This document shows positions 1 to 7,985 of a stretch of 64,000 nt of DNA, piece by piece (within the stretch, counting starts at the first letter, position 1; each line of letters begins with the position of its first letter). Below the pieces are notes generated by a model. That model saw nothing but the letters and a program-made list of their open reading frames with translations. It did not search any database and had not been told where the DNA came from. The DNA lies in assembly GCA_963742405.1 (NCBI GenBank), contig CAVUMB010000001.1, positions 1-64,000 on the forward strand, given 5' to 3'. A program made the position numbers and the translations under genes. The stretch is from JAGVSR01 sp963742405. GTDB taxonomy: Bacteria; Pseudomonadota; Alphaproteobacteria; Rhizobiales; Hyphomicrobiaceae.

Positions 1-294
1 CAGGCATGGATGGCCGTCCGCTCGATCGGTGAAGCCGCCACACGCAAGCAGTCGGTCGAACGCAAGCCCCTGATCGAATACATGGTATCGCCTGAATTCG
101 AACTGGCTGCCTTCAAGGGACGGGCGTTGTCCTACCGCCCATGGAACGGCCAGCTCCGCCAACCTATCGTGCTCGGCACCGGCAAGATGCATGTCACCGT
201 TTCACCTCAACCCGGGTTTCTGCACCAGTACACCGAACTCGATACCTTGGGTGTCGACAGGCCCGAAACAAAGTGCCGCGCGTACACGAAATAA
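1..294 (+). CDS. PQQ-associated ABC transporter substrate-binding protein, C-terminal part
   Basis: The frame is open from the first base of the window and ends at a TAA, so only the last 97 or so residues are visible. The tail with RPWNGQLRQP, SPQPGFLHQ and ELDTLGVDRPET matches my memory of the periplasmic binding protein of the PQQ-dependent catabolism-associated ABC system (TIGR03863 type; LutA-like in Methylorubrum). The next three genes are the matching beta-propeller, ATPase and permease, which supports the call. The protein would bind a ligand in the periplasm, and lanthanide-related ligand uptake is inferred only from the xox context. The N-terminus and signal peptide lie outside the window. 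Confidence 0.75.
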   Translation, partial: QAWMAVRSIGEAATRKQSVERKPLIEYMVSPEFELAAFKGRALSYRPWNGQLRQPIVLGTGKMHVTVSPQPGFLHQYTELDTLGVDRPETKCRAYTK

Positions 295-355
295 CTCGCG
301 GCGCCCCCGCTGCAATCGACGCCACAAGCCCACCGCACTTGAAAAGAGACCGCCA

Positions 356-1384
356 ATGACAACTATCAAAACCGCCACCGCCCTGGCCGCTTTGTCCCTC
401 GCAAGCCTCGCGCTCGGCGCCGGCCCCGCCGCCGCCTACAAGGTCTTCATCTCCAATGAAAAGGAGAACACCATATCGGTGATCGACAGCGAAAAGCTGG
501 AGGTCGTCCATACGATCAAGACCGGCAACCGCCCGCGCGGCATTATTCTCTCGAAAGACGGCAAGTGGGTCATCGTTTGCACGTCAGATGACAATCGCAT
601 TCAGGTTTATGACTCCGAGACCTATGCCTACGTGAAAGATCTACCGTCGGGACCCGATCCTGAATTGCCAATCTTGCATACCTCCGGCAACCCGCTCTAC
701 GTGTCTAACGAAGACGATAACCTCGTCACCGTTGTCGATATTTTCAAAGGCACCATCATCACCGACATTCCTGTTGGCGTGGAACCGGAAGGCATGGGCA
801 TCAGCCCGGACGGCAAAATGCTCGTCAACACGTCCGAAACAACCAACATGGCCCATTTCATCACGACCGATGGGTTTAAAAACGTCGAGAACATCCTGGT
901 CGACAATCGCCCGCGCGTCGCCGAATACAAGTCTGACGGATCCGAGGTCTGGGTCTCGGCCGAAATTGGCGGCACCGTCAGCGTGATCGATCCGGTGTTG
1001 AAGAAGGTCACGCACAAGATCAACTTCGAAATTCAAGGCATCACCAAGGATGCCATCCAGCCGGTTGGTGTGCGCTTCAATCAGGATAACTCGAAGGCGT
1101 ACGTCGCTCTTGGTCCGGCAAACCGCGTCGCTGTGGTCGACGCAAAGACCTACAAGGTAGAGAAATACATACTCGTCGGTCAGCGCGTCTGGAATCTCGG
1201 CTTCACTCCCGATTTCAAACTTTTGTTTACGACCAATGGCACTTCCAATGACTCAACCGTCATCGACGTCGCGTCTGAAAAGGCGATCAAGTCGATCAAG
1301 ACGGGTCGGTATCCATGGGGCGTCGTGTCCTCGACGACGCCGATGAAGGCCGCCGATAACGGCAACGGACAGAACGCTCGTTGA
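356..1384 (+). CDS. Exported YVTN-family beta-propeller protein of the PQQ-associated ABC cluster
   Basis: The 342-residue protein starts with a clear signal peptide (MTTIKTATALAALSLASLA..., ending near GPAAA). It then has about seven 40-residue blades with YVTN-type signatures such as VFISNEKENTISVIDSE, PLYVSNEDDNLVTVVD and KAYVALGPANRVAVVD. The family resembles the PQQ_ABC_repeats group (TIGR03866). The start at 356 is preferred over an upstream in-frame start because it begins the signal peptide and has a purine-rich stretch (GAAAAGAG) before it. It sits between the binding protein and the ATPase, so a periplasmic accessory role in the same transport system is inferred. Its ligand is unknown. 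Confidence 0.85.
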   Translation: MTTIKTATALAALSLASLALGAGPAAAYKVFISNEKENTISVIDSEKLEVVHTIKTGNRPRGIILSKDGKWVIVCTSDDNRIQVYDSETYAYVKDLPSGPDPELPILHTSGNPLYVSNEDDNLVTVVDIFKGTIITDIPVGVEPEGMGISPDGKMLVNTSETTNMAHFITTDGFKNVENILVDNRPRVAEYKSDGSEVWVSAEIGGTVSVIDPVLKKVTHKINFEIQGITKDAIQPVGVRFNQDNSKAYVALGPANRVAVVDAKTYKVEKYILVGQRVWNLGFTPDFKLLFTTNGTSNDSTVIDVASEKAIKSIKTGRYPWGVVSSTTPMKAADNGNGQNAR

Positions 1385-1452
1385 CAGCAAGCGGCGACCG
1401 ATGCCGGACGCCGCTTCTGCCATGTTGCACGCAATGACGAGGAACAACAGTC

Positions 1453-2247
1453 ATGACAGCCATCTCTGAAGACACGGTCGCGAAGGTGCCGACGTCAGCC
1501 GGCGCCGAGGCCCTCGTCGTCAGCGGCGTCAGCCACCGGTTCGGTGACAAGCAAGTCCTCGATAACGTCTCTTTGACGGTGCCGCGCGGCGCTTTCACAG
1601 TGCTTCTCGGTCTCAACGGGGCCGGCAAGTCGACACTGTTTGCTCTCGTTACCCGGCTTTATGACAACGTCTCGGGTGAAATTCGCATCCTTGGCCACGA
1701 CGTGCGGCGCAAACCGACAGCCGCGCTGCAGCGGCTCGGGGTGGTCTTCCAGAGCCGGACCCTCGACAGCGACCTGACGTTGGAACAGAACCTCTATTAT
1801 CACGCTGCCCTGCACGGGATCCGCAAGTCCGACGCCCGGCAGCGTGCGGTAGAATCGTTGACCACCGTCGGCCTTGCCGACAGAGCCCACGAGAAGGTGC
1901 GCAATCTCTCTGGTGGCCAAGCCCGACGAGTGGAAATCGCCCGTTCGCTATTGCACCGTCCGGGTCTGCTGCTGCTCGACGAAGCCACCGTCGGTCTCGA
2001 TATCGGGTCGCGCGAAGGTGTCCTCGGGATCGTCCGCGGTCTCGTCGAGCGAGAGGGTATGGGCGTGTTGTGGGCGACGCATTTGATTGATGAGGTTGCG
2101 CCCACGGATCGTGTCGTGGTTATGCACAAAGGCCGCATTCTCTACACGGGTCTGCTGCCGGGTCTGCTAGACGTCACGGGCAAATCCGACGTTCGCGAGG
2201 CCTTCAGGTCCATGACCGGCACAACGGCAACGGCGGAGGCAGCATGA
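1453..2247 (+). CDS. ABC transporter ATP-binding protein of the PQQ-associated (Lut-like) system
   Basis: The 264-residue ATPase shows Walker A GLNGAGKST at residues 53-61, the Q-loop at Q100, signature LSGGQ at 152-156, Walker B LLLLDEA near 172-178 and the switch His at 210. It belongs to the subfamily that works with ABC-2 permeases, and its context matches the PQQ_ABC_ATP family (TIGR03864; LutE-like). The stop overlaps the permease start by 4 bases (ATGA), indicating translational coupling. It would power transport at the inner membrane. The substrate is not shown by the sequence; a lanthanide-linked substrate is inferred from the neighbouring xoxF. Confidence 0.88.
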   Translation: MTAISEDTVAKVPTSAGAEALVVSGVSHRFGDKQVLDNVSLTVPRGAFTVLLGLNGAGKSTLFALVTRLYDNVSGEIRILGHDVRRKPTAALQRLGVVFQSRTLDSDLTLEQNLYYHAALHGIRKSDARQRAVESLTTVGLADRAHEKVRNLSGGQARRVEIARSLLHRPGLLLLDEATVGLDIGSREGVLGIVRGLVEREGMGVLWATHLIDEVAPTDRVVVMHKGRILYTGLLPGLLDVTGKSDVREAFRSMTGTTATAEAA

Positions 2248-3206
2248 ACTTGGAAGCTCCCATTCGTCCGCTCGATGTGGAAGCGCCGCGCCGCCACGGG
2301 TTCGGCGCGTATTTGGCCTGTTTCCGCGGGATCGTCTGGCGCGAAGTTCTGCGCTTTCTCTACCAGCGCGAACGGTTCTTCTCCGCCCTGGTCCGACCGC
2401 TGGTCTGGCTGTTTATCTTTGCCGCCGGCTTCCGGCAGGTTCTCGGCGTCTCGATCATTCCGCCCTACACGACCTACGTGCTGTACGAGACATTCATCAC
2501 GCCAGGCCTCATCGGCATGATCTTGCTCTTCAATGCCATGCAATCGTCTCTGTCGATGGTTTACGACCGGGAAACGGGCTCCATGCGTACCTTGCTCGTA
2601 GCGCCCTTTCCGCGATCGTTCCTGCTCTTGTCGAAATTGATCGGTGGCGTCGCCGTTGCTGTTCTTCAGGCCTACACGTTTCTGGCTGTCGCTTACTTCT
2701 GGGATATCGTTCCGCCCTGGCACGGATATTTGACCGTGCTTCCAGCCCTCATCCTGTCGGGTCTGATGCTCGGCGCGATGGCCTTGCTGATGTCCTCGCT
2801 GATCCGCCAACTCGAAAACTTTGCGGGCGTCATGAACTTCGTCATCTTCCCGATGTTCTTCGCTTCTTCCGCACTGTATCCGCTCTGGCGCATCCGCGAA
2901 GGCAGCCCCTTCCTTTACGAGCTGGCGCGGATCAATCCGTTCTCCCATGCCGTCGAACTCATCCGCTTTGCCCTCTACGGCGAGATCGGCGCCACGATCG
3001 ATCCGACACTGACACCCGCTTCCCCGGGCATCAGCCTGGATGGCATATTGATCCCGCTCCAGTCGGGAGAACTACTCGATATCACCCACCTCGTCGTCGT
3101 GGTCGGCTGCACATTGCTTTTCCTCGGCGCCGCAGTCTTTGCCTATAACCCCTCGAAGGGTCTGATCGCGCGGCGCGGCGGTCCAGGCGGCGGTAACGCC
3201 GGCTAA
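2244..3206 (+). CDS. ABC-2 type transporter permease of the PQQ-associated (Lut-like) system
   Basis: The 320-residue integral membrane protein has six or so hydrophobic segments and an ABC-2 core (RETGSMRTLLVAP, LIGGVAVAVLQAY, NPFSHAVELIRFALYG). It overlaps the ATPase gene by 4 bases. It resembles the TIGR03861 family (PedC or LutF-like). ABC-2 permeases usually export or flip substrates, yet here the gene follows a periplasmic binding protein gene, so transport direction cannot be read from fold alone. The N-terminal 30 residues are cytoplasmic and carry no signal peptide. Confidence 0.87.
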   Translation: MNLEAPIRPLDVEAPRRHGFGAYLACFRGIVWREVLRFLYQRERFFSALVRPLVWLFIFAAGFRQVLGVSIIPPYTTYVLYETFITPGLIGMILLFNAMQSSLSMVYDRETGSMRTLLVAPFPRSFLLLSKLIGGVAVAVLQAYTFLAVAYFWDIVPPWHGYLTVLPALILSGLMLGAMALLMSSLIRQLENFAGVMNFVIFPMFFASSALYPLWRIREGSPFLYELARINPFSHAVELIRFALYGEIGATIDPTLTPASPGISLDGILIPLQSGELLDITHLVVVVGCTLLFLGAAVFAYNPSKGLIARRGGPGGGNAG

Positions 3207-3326
3207 ACGAAGCGTAACGATTTCATTGTTGAAAGCACTCTACCCGCGTGAGAATAGCTGTCCGCATGCAAGTCCGGCCATACCGGCGCCCATAAGAAAA
3301 GTCTAAACCGAGAGGAAAATTCCCTG

Positions 3327-3965
3327 ATGAAGCGTCAAACTTTTAAGGCGGCACTAATGGCAGCCGCCGGCGTCTTCACCTTATCGGCCACCGCTTGGTC
3401 CGCCGCCGATCCGAAGAATCCGGATTGGCCGTGCGTACAAAAGAAAGTTGAGAACCTGTCGGCGAACTCCATCTGGGACGGCCCCTCCCTGGACGAACAC
3501 AAGCAATGGTTCAATGCCGAGAAGATACCGGCTCTCGTGACCAAACTGGCCTCTCGCCGCGTGCCCATTGAGAAGGCCACCGCCGCCATCGACGATTACG
3601 CCGCCTCCGTTCCGCAAGCAGATCGAGACAGTCAATTGACCAAGCTGTTTACCGGGCTCTTTGAGACGGTGAATAATCAGCGCCGCTCCATCATCAGCGG
3701 CATCGAAAAATATCAACGGTCGCAGAAGTCGCGCGCCGAAGAACTGGAAAAGCAGGGCGTCGATCTCGCTAAGCTCAAGGGCGACATCGTCGTCGACGAC
3801 ACCGCTGCCGTGCCGGAGAGCGAAGAGGAACAGAAGCAATACTGGGCTGGACGTATTTTCCAGGAGCGTCAGGCCAACATCCCAATCGCCTGTGAATTGC
3901 CAGCAGTGCTGGAAGAAAGACTGTTCGAACTCACGCGCCACATCCGCTCAAAGATGTCGAAATAG
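3327..3965 (+). CDS. Exported protein of unknown function next to the PQQ-associated ABC genes
   Basis: The 212-residue protein has a signal peptide (KRQTFKAALMAAAGVFTLSATAWSA) and two cysteines in the mature part, C36 in DWPCVQKK and C189 in IACELP, which could form a disulfide. The rest is mostly charged and helical, with a Glu/Lys-rich middle. It starts 120 bases after the permease on the same strand and ends at an inverted repeat, so it probably closes the operon. I do not recognise a named domain. Its constant company with these transport genes would suggest a periplasmic partner, which is inference. Confidence 0.75.
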   Translation: MKRQTFKAALMAAAGVFTLSATAWSAADPKNPDWPCVQKKVENLSANSIWDGPSLDEHKQWFNAEKIPALVTKLASRRVPIEKATAAIDDYAASVPQADRDSQLTKLFTGLFETVNNQRRSIISGIEKYQRSQKSRAEELEKQGVDLAKLKGDIVVDDTAAVPESEEEQKQYWAGRIFQERQANIPIACELPAVLEERLFELTRHIRSKMSK

Positions 3966-3978
3966 GCGTTGAACTAAA

Positions 3979-4016
3979 GCGTTTCCGGCCGGCTCCGCAA
4001 AGCGGAGTCGGAAACG
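3979..4016. terminator. Hairpin between convergent genes
   Basis: An imperfect stem is formed by GCGTTTCCGG...GGCTCCGC and GCGGAGTCGGAAACG around an AAA loop. A second copy of GCGGAGTCGGAAACGCC follows 29 bases later (from about 4044). It lies between two convergent genes and could stop transcription from both sides, although neither side has a strong T-run. The duplicated arm also makes a REP-like repeat possible. Confidence 0.5.
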
Positions 4017-4065
4017 AGGATCAAGAAAGCCCGGATTCGTTACGCGGAGTCGGAAACGCCAATTG

Positions 4066-4711
4066 TCATGGCACCGGCGTCGCCGCGACAAGGTCGTTGC
4101 CGATTGCCTGCCAACCGTCAGTTCCCTCGGGGAACCAGAATACCGACGTATAGCCCCACGCCAGCGCCCGCTTGGCGGCGTTCCATGACATCCAGCAGTC
4201 CTTCAAACAAAAAAATACGATCGGCTTGGACTGATCCTGCCCGGTTAGTTTTTCCAGCCTCGTCTTGAAGTAGGTCTCAAAATCAGGCGAGAGCACGCCA
4301 TAGCCGACATTCGGTAACCAGTGCGCGTCAGCAATTGTCGAATGTGGGGGATCTCGCCACACGGTTCCGGCTGGCAGAATTCGGCGGCTTTGGCGCGCGC
4401 GGGTACACATCGAGGAACACGCTGCCCTTTTCCGCCAGAAGCTTCTCCGCCTCGTCTGCGGTTACCACCCGGGCACCTTTGAGAGTGCGCGGAACCGGCA
4501 TCCGGTAGTCGTTAGTCCGATACCCATCAGGTTCAGGCACATCACCGGTCGAAGGCGTCGGCGTGATGGATCGTGGATCGACGAAGCTACTGTCTGCGAC
4601 CGCGGAACGTTCCGGCGTCACCGCAATCAAAGCAAGCAATGTCCACACGATAACGCGGCCGGCGATTGCAATCGCCGGCCGCGCATTCGAACCCAAAGCA
4701 AAGTTCATCAT
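4066..4711 (-). CDS. PQQ-associated CXXCW-motif (rhodanese-like) protein, frameshifted
   Basis: Two frames together give one protein. The upstream frame carries a signal-anchor (VIVWTLLALIAVTPERSAVA), then DGYRTNDYRMPVPRTLKGARVV and FLDVYPRAPKPPN. After one extra base near 4378 the other frame continues LPAGTVWRDPPHSTIADAHW and ends with the FFCLKDCWMSWNAAKRA motif. This layout fits the PQQ-dependent catabolism-associated CXXCW family (TIGR03865), a rhodanese-like periplasmic protein of unproven activity. It follows xoxJ by 14 bases, so the two probably share a transcript. The shift looks like a sequence error, because both halves are well conserved. Confidence 0.8.
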
Positions 4712-4725
4712 CGATGCCGCCGCGA

Positions 4726-5562
4726 TTACTTGCGCGGTGCGGTAAGCGGCTTGAGGTCTTCATCGAGCAGCGGCACGTTAAAGCTCAGCAGGATTTCGTC
4801 GATATCGCCCTGACGCTTTTTGATGATGTCATTGAGCTGGCGCTTCCAGTTGCTCTCATTGGCGCGCACGCCCATCGTAATGCGGTAGTCGGGCTTGGCC
4901 GTTCCTGGCACATGCTCGGTGATCGGGTGCACGGTCAGCTTTTCCATGTGCGGCTTCAAAAACCAGCCGGCAAACGGCCCCCACAGCACGCCGACATCGA
5001 TTTCGCCCTTCAGCACGTCATCGATGATTTCCTGCTCCGGATTGACGTACCGGCGATCGACATTGATGAGGTAGGATTTGGCATTCTGCATCAGGCCCGC
5101 CTTTGCGATCTGATCGCCGATGGGACCACCCTGATTGCTGATGCGCTTGCCCTGCAATTTGGGATCGGAAAACGAAGTCACGCCTTCGAGTTCGCTGCCC
5201 TTCTTGTAAAACAACACGTACGTCGTGTGGTAATAATGATTGGTATTGAGCGTGTACTCGTCCGCCTGAACGGTGCCTAAAACGAGATCGCATTTTTTGG
5301 CGGCCAGCGTCCGCCGGATCAAGCCAAACCCGCCCGGATACCAGGTGTATTCGACCGGCACCTTGAGCTCGTCAGCGACCACCTCCGCGATCTTGTTCTC
5401 GAAGCCTTCACCCTTGTCGTTCGAGTAGGGCATATTTTCGGGGATTGAGCAGACCCGTAGAACCTTGCGGTTGACGGCATCCGCCAAGTTTCCGTCAGCG
5501 GCGTGAGCAGGCGCCAGCGCGCCAAGCGACACGGCCAAAGCGGCCAGAACAATTTTCTTCAT
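4726..5562 (-). CDS. xoxJ: XoxJ/MoxJ-like periplasmic binding protein
   Basis: The 278-residue protein has a signal peptide (KKIVLAALAVSLGALAPAHA) and a solute-binding protein type 3 fold. Typical strings are LRVCSIPENMPYSN, EYTWYPGGFGLIRRTL, CDLVLGTVQAD and IDVGVLWGPFAGWFL. This is the quinoprotein dehydrogenase-associated family (TIGR03871). XoxJ proteins are thought to bind and help activate XoxF in the periplasm rather than serve an ABC transporter. The gene lies downstream of the two XoxG-like cytochromes but beyond a strong terminator, so it may have its own promoter in 5563-5770. Confidence 0.87.
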   Translation of the reverse strand: MKKIVLAALAVSLGALAPAHAADGNLADAVNRKVLRVCSIPENMPYSNDKGEGFENKIAEVVADELKVPVEYTWYPGGFGLIRRTLAAKKCDLVLGTVQADEYTLNTNHYYHTTYVLFYKKGSELEGVTSFSDPKLQGKRISNQGGPIGDQIAKAGLMQNAKSYLINVDRRYVNPEQEIIDDVLKGEIDVGVLWGPFAGWFLKPHMEKLTVHPITEHVPGTAKPDYRITMGVRANESNWKRQLNDIIKKRQGDIDEILLSFNVPLLDEDLKPLTAPRK

Positions 5563-5770
5563 CGCACTCTCGTTGTTTCCATGGCACCGCTGCTTGAGAC
5601 AGAACCCAATGCAATGCCGTTGCTTTGTTTCTTTTCGCGCACTTTCCGTGTCGAGCAGAACGATCCGGTCGCGTCACGTGACATATACGGGGCCAACTAC
5701 CGATCCGCACATGAAGTTCTTGTCATGGACGGGCATCGCCGGCCCCATTTGCGAGACCGCAAAGCCGTAA

Positions 5771-5804
5771 CGAAAAACGCGGCGGTCGCCAGGACCGCCG
5801 CGTT
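5771..5804 (-). terminator. Rho-independent terminator after the XoxG-like lipoprotein gene
   Basis: A perfect 12-bp stem (AACGCGGCGGTC at 5776-5787 and GACCGCCGCGTT at 5793-5804) encloses a 5-base loop. Read on the minus strand it is followed by a TTTTT run and lies 26 bases beyond the stop of the cytochrome gene. It separates that gene from xoxJ. Confidence 0.85.
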
Positions 5805-5829
5805 CATCAAGTCACAGTAAAACGTCAGG

Positions 5830-6910
5830 TCACTCGCCGATGCAGGACTTTTCGGCTTCCTTGGCTTCCGTCGGCTTTTCAGCGCGCTGATCGGCGCTGA
5901 GACGGCCTCCCGGCAGCGCATCCGTCGAACGGGCGCGGAGGTAAACGTAAAGATCGTCGATGTAGCACATGACGTTCTTGTTATCGCCGAATGCGGGCAT
6001 GATGTACTTCGTGCCGGCGACATCTCGGATCTGACCCGAGGCGACCACTTGAAGAAACTTCGTGTAATCGATGACCTTCAGTGAGTTCTTTCAAAGCCGG
6101 AGCGAACGACGATCCTTCGGCATTCGGGCCATGGCAGACATGGCACTCGGCGTGATACCGCCGCCAGCCAGAATACGTCATCCAGTCGACCTTCTTGACA
6201 ACGTCGGTGTTATCCGTGCCGCGCTCGACGTTGAACGTCGGAGAGCCGTCGGGGAGCACCCAGCGACCGGCTTCCCACTTCTTGCCCTCTTGAGCAGCCT
6301 TGAAAAGTGCAGCATCCGGCAGCGCACTTTCTGCGCCGGCCGTCTTCTCCGTTGGCGGCGACGGAGCCAATGCCGGAGCCGGCGTCGGTTCGCTCGCAGC
6401 CGGAGCGGGAGCAGGCGCAGCGGGAGCGGGTGTCGCTTCTGCGACAGGGGCCGGAGCGGCCGGGGCTTCAGCCGTAGGCGCAGGCGCGGCCGGCGCTTCA
6501 GCCGGAGCGGGTGTCGCTTCTGCAACGGGGGCCGCAGCGGCCGGGGCTTCAGCCGCAGGCGCAGGCGCGGCCGGCGCTTCAGCCGGAGCGGGTGTCGCTT
6601 CTGCAACGGGGGCAGGTGCGGCGGGTGCTGCAGCCGAGGGGGCGGGCGCAGGTTCAGGTGACGCAGCAGGTGCGGCAGCGGGAGCTTCAGCGGTCTGGCT
6701 AGGCGCAGGGGTCGGTGCTGTTTCGGGTGCAGCAGCCGGCGTCGGCTCAGCGGCAGGTGCGGGGGGCTCCGCAGGCGCGGCGGCAACGGGAGCCTCGGAC
6801 GTCTTGGGAGCCTCGGCCTTCTTTTCCTCGTCGCCGCACGCACTAAGCGTGAGCGCCAAGGCCAATGCGGCTGCCATCGTGGTGCACCGCGCAAGCATGG
6901 TCTTCGTCAT
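5830..6910 (-). CDS. Lipoprotein cytochrome c with Ala/Pro-rich linker and XoxG domain (frameshifted)
   Basis: The protein starts with a lipoprotein signal (MTKTMLARCTTMAAALALALTLSAC, lipobox LSAC-G). About 165 residues of Ala/Pro/Glu-rich linker follow, with 27-residue repeats. The end is a cytochrome c domain with heme motif CHVCH and a likely Met ligand in YIMPAFGDNKNVM. The cytochrome domain is almost identical to XoxG encoded at 7103-7708. One extra base near 6086 moves the end into another frame (restored: LKESLKVIDYTKFLQVVASG). The family is the methanol-metabolism c-type cytochrome (TIGR03874 type). A membrane-tethered electron acceptor for XoxF is the natural inference. No function for the tether is known to me. 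Confidence 0.82.
6420..6630. repeat. 81-bp tandem repeats encoding the Ala/Pro linker
   Basis: The string TGTCGCTTCTGC recurs at 6431, 6512 and 6593, exactly 81 bases apart. Each unit encodes 27 residues of the type APVAEATPAPAEAPAAPAP on the minus strand. About 2.4 units are present. The regular spacing shows growth of the linker by in-frame duplication. Confidence 0.85.
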
Positions 6911-7052
6911 GTCTGCAGCTTTCTCCCTGGAGTGACACCGCTGACCGGTGCCTCACTTTTTTGTCGCGACAGTATGATCAGAAATTCTTCGATTGAAATA
7001 GGCGCCGCTCATGTTTTTTCCATAACCGTAAAGACATCGCCGCCAATCAACC

Positions 7053-7074
7053 GGCGGTCCTGTTAAAGACCGCC
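7053..7074 (-). terminator. Weak hairpin after xoxG
   Basis: A 7-bp perfect stem (GGCGGTC and GACCGCC) with an 8-base loop lies about 30 bases past the xoxG stop. No T-run follows on the minus strand, so it may be an attenuator or mRNA end-protecting hairpin rather than a full terminator. Confidence 0.45.
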
Positions 7075-7102
7075 GCTGTAATTGCAATTCAAACCACCGA
7101 AG

Positions 7103-7708
7103 CTAATCGCCGATGCAGGACTTTTCGGCTTCCTTGGCTTCCGTCGGCTTCTCGGCGCGTTGATCAGCGCTGAGACGACCGCCCGGCAGCGCATCCGTCG
7201 AGCGCGCCCGAAGGTAAACATAAAGATCGTCGATGTAACACATGACGTTCTTGTTATCGCCGAATGCGGGCATGATGTACTTGGTGCCGGCAACATCTCG
7301 GATCTGACCCGAGGCGACCACCTGGAGGAATTTTTCGTAATCGATGGTTTTGAGTGAGTCCTTCAAAGCCGGAGCGAACGACGAGCCTTCGGCGTTCGGG
7401 CCGTGGCAGACGTGGCACTCGGCGTGATACCGCCGCCAGCCGGAATACGTCATCCAGTCGACCTTCCTGACGATATCGGTGTTGGCCTCATCGCGATTAA
7501 CGTCGTAGGTCGGCGAACCGTCGGGAAGCACCCAGCGACCAGCTTCAAACTTCTTGCCGTCCTGCGCCGCCTTGTGTCGCGCCGGATCGGGCAGCGCACT
7601 TTTATCACTGTCGGCTGCAGCGGCCTGACCGGCAAAGCCAGCAGAAAGAAGCGCCAAAGCGGCAGCGCCGATCATTCCATACCCTAGGCTCTTCACTCGT
7701 TTCCTCAT
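7103..7708 (-). CDS. xoxG: XoxG cytochrome c, electron acceptor of methanol dehydrogenase
   Basis: The 201-residue protein has a signal peptide (MIGAAALALLSAGFAGQAAAA), a heme attachment site ECHVCHG, and YIMPAFGDNKNVM as the probable axial Met region. Two more cysteines (NVMCYID and KSCIGD) fit the four-Cys cytochrome family linked to methanol metabolism (TIGR03874). XoxG takes electrons from PQQ of XoxF in the periplasm. It lies downstream of xoxF on the same strand, with a strong hairpin in the 277-base gap, so expression relative to xoxF may be tuned by that hairpin or by its own promoter. Confidence 0.88.
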   Translation of the reverse strand: MRKRVKSLGYGMIGAAALALLSAGFAGQAAAADSDKSALPDPARHKAAQDGKKFEAGRWVLPDGSPTYDVNRDEANTDIVRKVDWMTYSGWRRYHAECHVCHGPNAEGSSFAPALKDSLKTIDYEKFLQVVASGQIRDVAGTKYIMPAFGDNKNVMCYIDDLYVYLRARSTDALPGGRLSADQRAEKPTEAKEAEKSCIGD

Positions 7709-7931
7709 TCAATCTATCGATCGTTCAAGATCGGTTTCGATGTTCCGATTGGCTCGGTTTTTTGGCGCCCCTCAGAACTCACCGCGGGCGCTCGACCTTG
7801 CACAGTTAAGGTCGGAAGCACTGATACAACAGCAGAGAACGGGCACTCCAGCGCGAAGCGGCATTTTGCAAACAATGCGACAATACGCACGGAGACTTTG
7901 CTGAGCGACATACACATGCCGCCAAATAAGA

Positions 7932-7960
7932 AGGCCGGCGCGGAATAACCGCGCCGGCCT
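7932..7960 (-). terminator. Strong terminator after xoxF
   Basis: A perfect 12-bp stem (AGGCCGGCGCGG and CCGCGCCGGCCT) surrounds the loop AATAA. It lies 26 bases downstream of the xoxF stop, and on the minus strand is followed by the T-rich stretch TCTTATTTGG. Confidence 0.8.
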
Positions 7961-7985
7961 CTAGTTCAAGTCGACAGACCACCGA

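Noticed and set aside
6071..6935. Long plus-strand frames rich in Ala/Gly or Arg/Ser opposite the cytochrome linker
   Set aside because: They are shadows of the Ala/Pro repeat DNA; the minus-strand frame has a lipobox and a cytochrome domain.
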